Assembly: GCA_002077065.1 (NCBI GenBank)
Contig: NAJO01000003.1
Coordinates: 620,001 to 684,000, forward strand
Reading direction: 5' to 3'
From: Cryoendolithus antarcticus
Taxonomy: Eukaryota; Ascomycota; Dothideomycetes; Cladosporiales; Cladosporiaceae
DNA: 64,000 bases
Part shown: piece after piece, positions 51,561 to 63,400 of the stretch
Numbering within the stretch: position 1 is the stretch's first letter
How the letters are laid out: every line of letters begins with the position of its first letter
Program-made: the position numbers and the translations under genes
Notes under the pieces: generated by a model
What the model saw: only the letters and a program-made list of their open reading frames with translations
Database searches by the model: none
Told to the model about the DNA's origin: nothing

Positions 51561-51906
51561 GACCGCGATGACTACTGCACGGTCACGCTTTTGCGGTGCT
51601 CGATGTGTCGTGATGCGTGTTGTAGATTTTAGGTGTTAATAAGTGATCACGCGCTACGCGATCTGATACAACGACTTTCGCCACAACGTCAGAAGTCGAG
51701 TACAACAGCTTGCCTGGACTGAACTCGACCAGGAAGATACCAAGGCAACGCCTACATACATCTCTGCGGACATGCTGTGAGATGCATGTCAAGCGTGAGA
51801 CAAGGATTCTGTCATGGCTGTACAGAAGACATCGATGACTTGTCGAAAACTCCGCGCCCGTCTGTTGATCTCTACTGCCCCTCACTCGATATGAGCCAGC
51901 ATTGCG
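51561..51906. other. Divergent promoter region
   Basis: About 350 bp between the start codons of the YYDDL-motif gene and the FAD oxidoreductase gene. No specific element recognised. Confidence 0.5.
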
Positions 51907-53509
51907 ATGCTCAAGCTGGCTGTGTTCGTGGTCTTCGCGTTCCTCGACGGTGCCACCTACGCGCAATTAGAGCAGATTACTTTGACTGAAAGCTCCACTA
52001 ACTATCCTGGCTACTCGGTAAACAACGCCGCACTTCACCTGACCCTTCTTCGTGATCCACCATCATTTCGATCTATCTCCGTAACGCAGCCCAAACTCTG
52101 ATCAGGCGACTCTCACAGTGCTACCTCCTCTCGCGCTACTTCCCAAACACCAGATCCACTTCCCTTCGTCTCCTCCCTACTCCGACGCCCAATCAGCATA
52201 CTGGTCACGTCAGCAATCCTTTCTCACGCCAGGCTGCCGCTTCACTCCGCACGGCGTCCAAGATGTCCAGCTAGCCATCAATCATCTGATACTCACCAAT
52301 ACGTCCTTCGCCATAGCCTCCGGAGGCCACTCTTCGAACACTGGCGCGTCGAACATCGATGCCGGCGTCACTGTAGACCTCTCCAGATTGGACGAGGTGA
52401 CGATCACCGATGAGGGGAACGCAGTTTGGTTGGGTCCAGGGGCGAGTTGGAGCGATGTTTACGCTAAGCTTGAGCAGGAAGGGCTAGCTGTGAGTGGCGG
52501 GAGAGTAGGCCATGTAGGTGTTGGGGGGTATGTGTTGGGAGGCGGGTTTTGGTGGTTTGCTAACGAACTTGGATGGACTTGCGACCAAGTACTGGAGTAT
52601 GAGATCATTACTCCCGCGAGGCAGATCGTGAAGGCTTCGGCGACAGAGAACGAAGACTTGTTCTGGGCACTCAAAGGGAGCTTAGGAGCCTTCGGAGTGG
52701 TTACTCGAATCAAGATGCCGACAGTGAGAGCTCAAAACGTGTTTGGGGGAGCGTTGACTTATAGGCAGGACAATGTGGTGGACGTGTTCGCAGCCTTACA
52801 AGCGCTTATCACGAAAGCGAGAGAGGATCTGCACGCGCAGGCGTATGTCTCGTTTGGCTGGCTAGAACTACATAAACGACATGTTACCTCCGCCTACCTC
52901 GTGAACACGGCTGGCGACCATTTATCTGCAGCCTTCGCGAAACTAACGTCGATCCCTCACGTAGCCAGCAGCCTACGCAATATGACGGTCGGCGAAAGCG
53001 CCCGCGAGATTACCGACAGCAATCCACTTGGCTTCAGACGGACGAAGTTCACGCTGACTGCAAGATCGACGGTGGAAGCCATGCACATCGTGCATGCTGC
53101 CTACCTGCGTATCTCGGCCTCAATGCGCTTTGGACCCGATGACATGCTGGGCGTGACGATACAGCCTCTGACGCTTCCTCACCTGCAGAAGGGGCGAAAC
53201 ATCTTTCCCCTTACTAACGAGAAGAGCCCACTTCTGCTACTGTCGGCGGAGTTCCGGTGGTCCGATAAGACATACGATCAGATGTATGAAAAGGCTGCGC
53301 GAGCGTTGCATGATGCTTGGGTTGCTGAGCTGCAGGTCGAAGATTTATTCCATCCGTGGCATTACCCAAATTACGCCGCATCATGGCAGCAACCGTGCGA
53401 AGAGCCCAGCATCATTCGAGGTGCGCGAGAGGCATTGGAGAGCGTGAGGAGGAAGTACGATCCGGAGGACCATTGGCGACAGCTAGTGCCTGGCATTTGG
53501 CATGTATGA
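51907..53509 (+). CDS. Secreted FAD-linked oxidoreductase (PCMH/BBE type)
   Basis: 504 residues from exons 51907-52017 and 52106-53509; the 88-nt intron has donor GTAAAC and acceptor ATCAG. Exon 1 gives a secretory signal peptide (MLKLAVFVVFAFLDGATYAQ). The FAD-binding PCMH domain starts around residue 65: ASGGHSSNTGASNIDAGVT, whose histidine is the usual covalent FAD attachment site, then VGHVGVGGYVLGGGFWW and ENEDLFWALKGSLGAFGVV. The C-terminus PNYAASWQQP..YDPEDHWRQLVPG resembles the berberine-bridge-enzyme tail. Such enzymes oxidise sugars, alcohols or secondary metabolites with O2, releasing peroxide. It is not in a visible biosynthetic cluster. Substrate unknown. Confidence 0.88.
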
Positions 53510-54310
53510 GAATGCCGCATCTGTCTGTTGGTAGGTTCGACTGCGAACGTGTCTAGCCTAGGTGAACGCTGCGCCAGAATAGTGCGAAACAGGGTGCAAA
53601 TAGAGTAGAGGTCGTACAAGCGGCTCCATGGTGGATATACTTGAACACAGGCGCCTGCGATGTTACATGACCCACTCCAGCCTTGCGTAGCGCTCGTCTC
53701 GAGTACGGAGGTATTCAAAGCGTCGCTAGGCGCGTACTGACGTTAACGTGCCAGCGGGTGCTGCAACTCCGATCTCAGCCGTGCGCTGTTTCAGGTCTAT
53801 ACATGCGAGACTACCACGCGGCAGCGTTACTGTCTCGAAAGTTGATGGGCAGATAGCACATAGTGCATCGATAGAGTGAAGATGATGAGCGCACGTGTGA
53901 AGGTGTCTCAGATTCACGTCTCGCGTTGTTTGGCTGCGGAGCCTTCCGTGTCTGCCCGCGTAAGATCGCCCACACAGCCACAGCCGGTCTTCGCGACTCC
54001 ATCGTGTTTATTCGATGCATGGTGAAATGCGACATGCCGATCCACACCACGGGCCGCGAACGCTGTCACTGGCGTGCGATGTGTGCATACACGACTCGGC
54101 GGAGCTGTTCGCTGTACAAGGTCTAGCATGGGGTGGGGTGGCGGATCACATGTCCGGATTGCCACCTGATCGCAGTGCAGTGGGCAAACTGAGCACAGTT
54201 CAACGCGGTGGTCATGAGCAATGCAGTAGTTCATGATGGCTAGGCAGCTGACGAAATGAATCGCAGCAAATGATGGACGATGTTTCTCAGGGGCCTTGAA
54301 TGCGAAGTAA

Positions 54311-54679
54311 GTATCTATTGAAAGCACTCATAGCACCCCAACTCGAGTCTCAATCATCATTGAGCACACCATCAGTATCACTTTCAACACCTGGCTTGAG
54401 GTTCCCTTGTTCCCTAAGTCAGTGGAGGTGTCACCGAAGCAGAAGACGCATCTCGTTGACTGGTCGCATTTCACATTCTTGGTCCGGCACAAACCAGCAA
54501 ACCCGGGGCGCTGCAGACCTTGCAGCCAGAAGCACGCTTCACCAGCAAGACAGGCATCTAGACATTGTAGTGGAGAAGCAGGCGTTGAAAAGATCTTCGC
54601 CGACGTTCACCGCTGGTACAACACATATTGGCGACCACTAGCGTCAAGAAGTCATTGGGTGACAGCACGCAAAGGTTGA
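54311..54679 (+). other. Weak coding trace, possible orphan or decayed exon
   Basis: A 123-codon frame without an ATG, open right after a perfect GTAAGT donor-like site (54306). It reads plausible protein such as ISITFNTWLEVPLFPKSVEV and VDWSHFTFLVRHK before becoming low-complexity. No family recognised and no convincing upstream exon. May be chance. Confidence 0.2.
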
Positions 54680-55495
54680 AACGACCGAGCAAGTAGCTGC
54701 CCAGGCTTCTGCATGCAATTAACTGAAACAGACCTATCGAACGGGTTTTGGATGCTTCTGCTGCCGCTCGACTAGCGGCAAGGATCCTGTCGGTCTCCAC
54801 GCCCGCGTCTCGCGCCGACCAATCAACGCGCTTCCACGGCGACATTCTACACCAGCGACGATCTACCTCCAGCCCTCCTGCAGATAGAGTACCTTGCAGG
54901 TGAGGCTCGTGAGAGTCATAAAGGACAACTGCGCCGCCTTGCACAGTAGCATTTCGATCTCTCATCGACATACCGTCGCAACGCCTGTCTGGACACGGCT
55001 AATATCACGACATTCTCTCATCCCTCTCGCCCAAACACACGGCGATTCTTAGCTGCAGCTTGCGACTCGACGGAAACGCTTTGCGCCCCACTGCATCAGC
55101 CTCCTGTCCACAGAGAGCTCTTTGCGTGTACCTGCCCGACCGCCCTTCGCCGTCGAGCCGTACATCAGAACCTTTACCGCTGGTCGGACTGGTCGCCTGC
55201 ATATTCATCGCCTTTGGTCATATTTACCAGGGCATACTGCAGCACATCGATTTTCCTTGACGAAGATCGACATCAACGACAGCTCACGAGCTTGAAGTTG
55301 CATTCACGAACATTCGGTATCTGGATATCGACACGACTTTAATCACGACGCTATAACATATTCGACAACTACGATCACCTGCCAGGCTGTACCTTGATTG
55401 TCTATTAATCTCTATTGCCCTTTTGAACTCGACTTTGGCTTGTGAAAGTTCACCTCGGGCACCCAACGTCGTCGATATTCAATCGACGTTCACCA

Positions 55496-55524
55496 ATACT
55501 ATTGTGAATATTCATCAATAGTAT
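55496..55524. repeat. Near-perfect palindrome in the cyclin leader
   Basis: Arms ATACTATTG (55496-55504) and CAATAGTAT (55516-55524) are exact reverse complements. The centre contains the self-complementary TGAATATTCA plus one odd base. It lies about 125 bp before the cyclin ATG. Confidence 0.75.
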
Positions 55525-55646
55525 CGACTCGAAGGCTCTACTTCAACGCGTCTTCATTACTGGTCACTTGATCAACCAATCTCACTCATACATCAACATT
55601 GGACACTCACGCGGCCACGACCTCGTCGATCTTCAATCATACTACC

Positions 55647-56813
55647 ATGGCATACTCCGCCCCAACTCCAGCACAGAATGCTGCCGCGCTCGACCACTTC
55701 ATCTACATGGACGTGTCGCAAGACATGATCGCATACCTCTCCAGTGCAGCTTCGCAGGTCATTCGCTGTGATGGTCAGCCACTGCTCAATAAGAGCCTGC
55801 CTCTCACACCACCGACAACGCCGCCACATCATGTGGCAGCCTACCAAGATCCCTCACTACCTTCAGTGGATCTCTTCATCAGCACACTCGTCGCACGATC
55901 GCACGTTCAAGTACCAACACTGATGACGACGCTGGTCTACCTCAGTAGGCTCCAGCAACGCCTACCGCCAGTGGCAAAGGGCATGCGCTGCACAGTCCAC
56001 CGCATCTTCCTTGCTGCCCTGATCATTGCAGCCAAGAATCTCAACGACTCCTCACCTAAGAACAAGCACTGGGCCCGCTACACTGCCGTTCGTGGCTTCG
56101 AATCATTTGGCTTCAGCCTGACTGAGGTGAACCTTATGGAACGTCAGCTCCTCGGCCTCCTGAACTTTGACCTTCGCGTGACAGAGCAAGACCTCTACAC
56201 CCACCTTGACTACTTCCTCACACCCATCCGTCGCTGGCAAGCACAGGAGGCCGAGCAGCAACAACGCGCCGCCGAGCTTGCGGCCTACGAGCGCCAGCAA
56301 CTTCAGCTCGCTACTGAGGAAGCTGAAAAGCGGTCAGCCATGGAAATGTCCCGCTTCTACGACTCGCCAGCAAACTTATACGTCAGTGACTGTGCACCAA
56401 GAGGCCACTACTACGCGACATCCACCTCATCTCGCGCAGCATCACGCACACCATCGTTGTCACCCTGCCCATCCCGCAGCCGGTCCGCAGACTCCTCTTC
56501 CTCATACACACGATCTGTCAGCCCTGCCAGCATCGCCTCCTCATACACTCTCGACATGCCAATGTGTGAAGAGCCAGCCGTGCAAATCCAAACATTCGAC
56601 TGCCACCAAGCTCCAGCGCTGGTCCACAACCAGCCAGCCGCAAAGCAGTATGCGCCCATGCAGATGCACATGCACATGCCTGTTGCCATGAAGCACACCT
56701 TACCGCCTATGGTCGACATTGCGGGTATGGAAGCGCAACGGCCGGCGAAGAAGGTGAACATCTTCTCGAGGTTTCTGCCAAGGATGCCGTCGGGTAACAT
56801 GTCTGGTTACTGA
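55647..56813 (+). CDS. Pho85-type (Pcl) cyclin
   Basis: 388-residue cyclin of the Pcl1/2 class, partner of the Pho85/PhoA kinase in cell-cycle, morphogenesis and nutrient control. The cyclin box spans about residues 75-190: [36 protein letters not shown], then [20 protein letters not shown] with KNKHWARYT and [19 protein letters not shown] charged glutamine/glutamate-rich helix follows, then a serine-rich tail with SP/TP sites and a histidine/methionine-rich stretch (MQMHMHMP). The open frame begins at a TTG; the ATG at 55647 (CTACCATGG) is the correct start. No intron within the coding region. The leader is long and contains a palindrome. Confidence 0.9.
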   Translation: MAYSAPTPAQNAAALDHFIYMDVSQDMIAYLSSAASQVIRCDGQPLLNKSLPLTPPTTPPHHVAAYQDPSLPSVDLFISTLVARSHVQVPTLMTTLVYLSRLQQRLPPVAKGMRCTVHRIFLAALIIAAKNLNDSSPKNKHWARYTAVRGFESFGFSLTEVNLMERQLLGLLNFDLRVTEQDLYTHLDYFLTPIRRWQAQEAEQQQRAAELAAYERQQLQLATEEAEKRSAMEMSRFYDSPANLYVSDCAPRGHYYATSTSSRAASRTPSLSPCPSRSRSADSSSSYTRSVSPASIASSYTLDMPMCEEPAVQIQTFDCHQAPALVHNQPAAKQYAPMQMHMHMPVAMKHTLPPMVDIAGMEAQRPAKKVNIFSRFLPRMPSGNMSGY

Positions 56814-57488
56814 TGGTCTGCTGGGCGTGCTAATGATTGCATGAGCGCGATGGGGTAATTCGGGAGGCTAAGTGGTGCGGTGAATGGACAACAGCATTAT
56901 ACCCCTTGTTGCATAGCGGTGGTGTGAAGATAGAAAAGTCCAAGCTTTTGTCGAGTTTATTGTGCAGCTTCCTATTATCAATTGTGGGCACTATTGCGAG
57001 TGACAGAGCTGAAGCGCTGATGTTGACTATGTGCACTCTATGTCTGGTGAGGAAGGCGAAACCTGTGCGTACCTAAGTACGCTCTGCCACAGGTGGGAAG
57101 AAGGCCAGTCTCCACGAACAAGAGCACGCAGCACAGGAAATTCGTGCGGCGTCCCACACGTTTTCGTGCTTGCACACACTGGATGCCCAGCTATGTTACG
57201 CAAGCAATCTGTCTCTGACCACAACAATCAACAACTACGCATTACACGGCAGTAGCAAGATTTGAAACATTCGACACATCTTCATACCCTCCTTCCAGCG
57301 AAGAGACCGAGCACTTCGGGTCCCTCGCCTCGAGAAGCCATATCTATATCTACCATATATACCATATACACACATCCAGCCAAACCGCACCCGCTTCCAA
57401 AGTAATAATAAACAAATATATGCTGCTGTAAGGGTATATGATGTGTTCATGTTTGCACATCATCATCTCCACATGTTTCTTCACCGGC
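56814..57488. other. Intergenic 3' region
   Basis: About 670 bp between convergent genes. Contains an imperfect TATC/ATATACCATATA-rich stretch near 57340-57375. Nothing else supported. Confidence 0.5.
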
Positions 57489-60400
57489 CTAAGGTTTGCT
57501 CAGCTGCTCCTTGCGGAAGAACAGGAAGTAGCCTCCGCAGATGAGAACCTGAAAGCCTAGGCAGACCCAGAAGCCGACATAGCTTAGTCCTTCTCCAACA
57601 TTCGTGGCGATGCTTGGGAAGTACGGGAGCGGGCCTGTACTGCTCAGCCCATCGGCACGAGCGATGATGGTGCCGATTGAGCCGAGCACTTGCGCGCCGA
57701 CGAGCGCGAAGGTGATGTGGAAGCGCGTCAGTGTCTGCAGGAGCAGCATGCCGATGCCCACACCCTGAAGCGAGTCCAGTACACCAAGCCAGAGCCACAG
57801 TGCGCGGCCAAGAATGGCGGAAGCAACTGGGCTGCCTGCCCAAGGAAGGTACGACCCAAGGTTCGAAGTTCCCCACCAGATCTGACACCATCTCGGTGCA
57901 ATGAGCGCCACAGCGAACATCGGCAAGATCCAGCTGTGCGTCAAAGACAGATGACCGAAGTAAATCAGTATGCCCGCCCAGATCACCACAAAGAAGAGCA
58001 AGATGAGCAAGAAGATCGCCCAGCGCGGCGCGTGCTGCGAGCTCCAGAGGTACGCCCAGTTCCGGCCATATGGTGCAGACAGGAAGAAGTTCTGTACAAA
58101 GACTGCGAAGAAGAACCACAGAATGATCTTCCTCCGCAGCGCAGCAGTGTAAAAGGATGGCAGACCACCTGGCTTCTGGCGATAGAAGTCTGGGAGACCG
58201 ATCCAGAGGACGATGCCAATGACCCAGAAGAAGATCGAGATTGGGACACCAATGCCAGTCATGCGTGGGCCATAGTCTGTTGACTTACCAGCTGTTGCTG
58301 CGCGGGTGAGGGCAGTACCCCAGAACCACAGCGCAATGACGTAGAGCTGCTGCGTGCCTTGGATGGCACAAGCGCGGAACGCCCATTCTTTGACTGGTGC
58401 GCTGCCCGTGGAGCCGAAGTTCTGGGAGAACATGAAGGAGCCTGCTGCTGAGCCGACTGCGTAGCTACCAGTAGCGACATGCTGCACCCAGCCACGAACA
58501 CTCTCTGTCGAACCGTAAGGTGCGAAGGCGAGGAGCATGAAGCCGAGACCGTAGAAGAACCAAGGGAAGCAGATCACGAACTTGCACGGCAGGCGGCGGA
58601 AGATGTACCACCACGTTAACGAAGAGACGAGATAGATGCCGGCGATAGCGTACAGCTCGACGGCAGTCTGACCCTGCTGCCCGGTCAAGAGCGTAATCTG
58701 GTAAGAGTTGGCTGCCAGGATCTGCCCGAGCGCGAGGAAGAATGAGTAGATTGGCCAGTCGCCAAGCTTGGTGCTCATGATTCTGCGTAGTCCGGTAGGA
58801 GGCTGATAGTTCTCTGGCAGCAGGAATTGACTCATTGGCTCCTCGGAGTCCATGCCCTCAAAGATGCTGCCAGCCGGCGTAGCCATCCTCGATGCACTGG
58901 GCGTCTGGTCCCTGTTCATCTTGACTGCGTGTAATCGATTGAACCAGGTCTTCTCTGACTTCTCCAAGTACGCCTCGATGCACAGTGGTCCTTCGGAAGT
59001 CTTACCATTCAACTCGCCAAGCATCTTCTCGAAAGTCCTGAAGTACAGGCCAGTGGGATCAGTGAAGAATGGCGTAAGCTCTTGTGGTGCCTTGTCGGAC
59101 TTTTCGTCGACCACACGCTCGGTGCTGAGTGGTGTCTGCGTTCCGGACCCGCCGCCGTGACTGAGAAATGAAGGATTTGGATGCATCAAGAACGGCTGAT
59201 GACTGCCCTCGATCGGCGTCATGGTCCCGGGCGTCTGCGCAGGCGAGTATGAGTGAACATCGTATGACCTTGGTGGGAACGTTGGGTTGCGATCGTTGTT
59301 GTGGTCACGAAGCTCGAAGTTGAATTGCCCATTGGCGTTCTGGGAAGCCACAATCCTCGACTTTCGCTTCGCAAGCTCTGCCATCTCTTCGTTGATGATC
59401 TCCTCGTCCTCGATGCTGCTCAGCGGGCGACCACTGGACCCGCCAGACTCTGGCGAGTTGCGACGCCCGTCTTGACCATAGCCCATGTGGCCAGGACCAT
59501 GTCTCATGCCTAGCGACAGCGCAGCGTCGCGTGTAGGTGACGTGGCCCGTGATCGATTCGGCGAGGAAGGCCTAGTACCAGGTCGACTGCCAGCAGGTGT
59601 GTTGCCACCTCTCGGCGTCCCAAATCCATTTGGTGTTGCGCGTCCGCTGCGAGGCGTCATCCAGCCAGGGAGGTTAGGCGTGGCCCAGCCGCTCGTCGTC
59701 CCTGATGCCAGACCAGTCTGGCGATCAGTGACATGCTCCATGCGCTTCTTGTGGATCTTGATTGACGCCGTCTGCAATATCTCAAGATCCTCCTTCCACT
59801 GCGCAACAGGGAATCTTTGCTTTGCAGATCGTGCCCGCATCATTGCCCTCGTCTCGTAGCCAGCATTCAGTGCACCATCGATGGCCATCTTGAACTGATG
59901 CATCTGATGCTTCGTAGTTGTAGACTCGATAGTGTACCACCATCCGGGCATCTGACCCAGTCCACCGACTCTTGAGCCGACACCAAGGGCGCCTTTCCTT
60001 CCGAACTCGACAGCCACGAGACCAAATGGCTCGTCCCGCGAAGGGATCAGCGCGAACTCGGCACCGCTGAAGATGAAAGGTGGCAGCGCAGTGAATTCGG
60101 GCTTCGAAAACACGCGCCCTGGGTACTTCTTCATCATTACATCCAGCTTCAGCGCCGCAAAGGTACCGTAAAGATCGATCGTAGGCCCGATGCACATCAG
60201 CTGGACTTTATCGTTCTGCTCCAGCACAGCCGGGAAAACATCAGCGATGAGATCGATACCCTTCTGCATCGACCACCGGCCAACGAAGACGAAGAGCTCT
60301 GCGTCAGCACGCTGATCCAGATTCGCCCACTCCTGCGCCTGGCGTTTGAGGCTCGCGCGACCAGACTCGGCGACTTGATCGATGTGAATGTCGTCCGGAT

Positions 60401-63400
60401 TGGCGAGCTTCTTGTCCCACTCAGCGATATCAGAAGGATCAGGGTTCGGCAGTGCACCAATGCGCTTGAGACCCCAGAAGATCGGATAGCGAGCCCACGA
60501 GCGCTTGCCGTACTTCTTCGATACACCGACGGCACCGAAGCCTTTTTGGTGGATACGGAGAATGCTGGCGCCAGCGTGAAGAAGATTGAAGACTTCGCCA
60601 AACTGTACGTACTTGCCCACGACCGACTCAGGGAGGTTGAAGACCGAGCAAATCTCATCGACTTCGCGCGGATTGCGCATCGGCCAGAGACCTTGAAACT
60701 CGGCATTGTGGAGTGACAAGCAGCAAGGAACCGTGTCAGGCAGGAGATACAGCGGTGCAACCGTTCCGTGATAATCGTTGATGTGGTACAGGTCGACGGG
60801 GAAACGTCGCATGGCTTCAGCGATACACTGATTCCAGGCCGAGTAGTAGATTGCGGAGTCAAGATCATCCATGCGTGCCGGATAAGGCTCCTTCGCAGTC
60901 TGTCTGCGGAACACGGGAGCGTCCAGAAGCATGTAAGTGATGTTGGCTAGCTTATGATACTGCACTTGCACCTCATACGTGCGGCCGAGGATCGTGACAT
61001 CGATAGGCAGGCCGGGTGTATCGACGGGGTAGTCAATACCTCCCGCGCAAGGCACCACCCAGACCAGATCCTGATGCTGCAGGTTCTTGCCCATGAGCTG
61101 CGCCATGACACCAAGACCACCGATCTTGATCTTGATGTTCCAATCAGAGATGTCGTACTCCATCGTACCGATCAGCACACATCTACGCTTGCCTTCCACA
61201 ATGGCACCAGCGCCAAAGTTGTCCTGTATGATCGAGCCGCGCGAGTTCTCATGTGCAGGCAAGATTCTTGGGCTTGAGCTGGGCGATGATAGCGCACTAT
61301 TCTTCTCATCGAGCTTGTTGCGACGGTGGAAGACTTGCGCCATGACGTTCTTCTTCTCAACCAGACCGATCTCGTTGAACTTGACGCCGTAGAAAGCGCG
61401 AATGTATAGCCAAGTGCCAAGCACAGCAGTGCCGACAGGTACAGTGGCCAGCAGGATGAAAACGATTAGCTGAAGCCATCGGTTCCCGATTGGCACGAGG
61501 TAGTATCGCATGTCCGCGTCGTTGAAGAGAATGCGCCAGGCCAGGTACGGCGCCTCTGGTCCGTTGTTGGTGATGTTTGTGACAGCCGGCTGTAATGACA
61601 CAGGACTGATGCGCTCGACCAGGGTGTCATTGTCGACATCGCCGAAAGCATAGCTGACATCCGGCGTTCCATCAGCAGCCATACCCCATACATTTAGCTG
61701 GAAGTTTGTTGGCCACTCGGTCATGAAGTCGTAGATCCAAGAGCCGTTATCCATCTGCTTCATTTGATTCTCCAGCCCGGCGTCGTAGCCATATTGATTG
61801 AAAGCACCGTGAATGAAGAAGTGAGGAAAGCGCCTAGGAGGGCCAGTATAGTCTGACGCATCACCTTCAACGACATGATTGCTACTGCCAGCCATTTTGG
61901 ACCAGTACTGGACCTTTACGTGAGCACCTTCCCACCGCTGGCGATTGGAGTTGCCAGTCCACGTGAGATCTTCAAGCGAAGCATTGCCAGGCACGTAGTC
62001 CAGCCAATTCGACCAGACAGCGCCAAAGGACATGGAGTATCGCCACTTATCAGCGCCGGCGGCCTTGTGCTGAACGAAGTACTCGGACCCTTGGGTGATG
62101 TGCTCACTCGGCTCGGGAAGCTTCGTGTCGCGCTTGACCTTATTGGTGTCTTTGTAGAGCAGTGTCGTGCTGTAGTTCGAAACCATGGGGAAGACGATCA
62201 CGTTGTCTGCCTTGCCAACGCGGAGCATGAAGCGATCGTTTGAGTCCGTGAACGTGTCACCGGCGGTGCTTGTACCGTTATTGAAGCTGACCTGATGGAT
62301 GCCATCGTAGACATTGTTGAGCGTAGCACGCATGCGCCAGATGGACGGACTGGGACCGTAATAGTAGGCTTCGTTTAGCGGGTCAATAGTCAGACACTGG
62401 ATGCTGCTTTGGTCGATCTGGGCCTGCTGTCCTGCTTCGGTAGTGGAATTGACAACAATGCCGCTCTTGACCGAGTCGCAGTCCATCTCTGCGGAGTATC
62501 GAATCTCGATGTCAACGCTCGTACTTCCACCATTCGATAGAATCCTCGCATCATGTCCGGGCAGGAACTTCGTCACGACCGGCGAAGGCGTAGTCCAGTT
62601 TGCCTTCGGTACGAAAGCCTTCCACCCGTAGAGCGTCATGTTGACACTCGGCAAACAGCCGTTGGGATCGCTCGAGCCCTCGATGTTGAGGATCTTGGGC
62701 GACATCGTGGTGTCCCATTCGTCGAAAGGGTAGAAGAGGTTCTTCACAGTGATGTTTGACTCGAAAGGCGAAACGATAGCGGCCTGATCGTCGCTGCAAT
62801 CGCCAACGTAGTCTCTGGACCCGTTGAAGTTCGAGTACAGAAGCCACACACCTTGATTGCCGTGCATTCCCTGTCCGGTGAGGTCTTGGACGCCCTCGAA
62901 ACGTCCACGATACATGCTGTACAGACCAGTCTCTGTCGGGATCTCGAAGGAGCCAGGCAGAGTGTAATTGAAAGTCTGGTTCGAAAGCTGTCGCAGGGTG
63001 AAGCCATCATTGAGTACGGGATAGCGTCGGCGGAGCTCGTACATCTGCTTCGTGAGACCGTAGACTGGGTGCGATGAATCGCGGTGGTCCAGCGACACAT
63101 TGTTATCTTGGCAAGCGGTGAGCGAGCTGTTGAAAGGCGCCTTAAACAGATTGACAGTCCCGATCTTGTAGCACCCATGCATCTGCCACGACTGCGCAGA
63201 TGTCATGGACTGACGACCGTACACGTAGTTCGTAGCCGTGTTGTCGAGAGTGTAGAACGCTTGCTCTTCGCCCCAACTCTTCAGCGGGATGCCGGGCACA
63301 GTCAACGTCGTGATGAAGTCTCCAAGCAGCTGGCGCTCGGTGCCGTTGCTGAGACCCGGCCATCGGAGGACGTCTTGGTTCGAAGTACCGTACATGTGGC

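Larger units (their letters stand above)
53510..55646. other. Long intergenic region and cyclin leader
   Basis: About 2.1 kb. Left half: nothing assignable. 54311-54679 holds a weak coding trace (separate entry). The last 400 bp are probably the long 5' leader of the cyclin gene, with repeated TCGAT/ATCGA motifs and a palindrome (55496-55524). Confidence 0.5.

Noticed and set aside
53914..54327. 137-codon minus-strand ORF
   Set aside because: Overlaps an equally open plus-strand frame; low-complexity, histidine/cysteine-rich without a recognisable fold; probably chance.
54558..54971. 137-codon minus-strand ORF with ATG
   Set aside because: No family recognised and composition like other shadow frames; overlaps the weak plus-strand trace.
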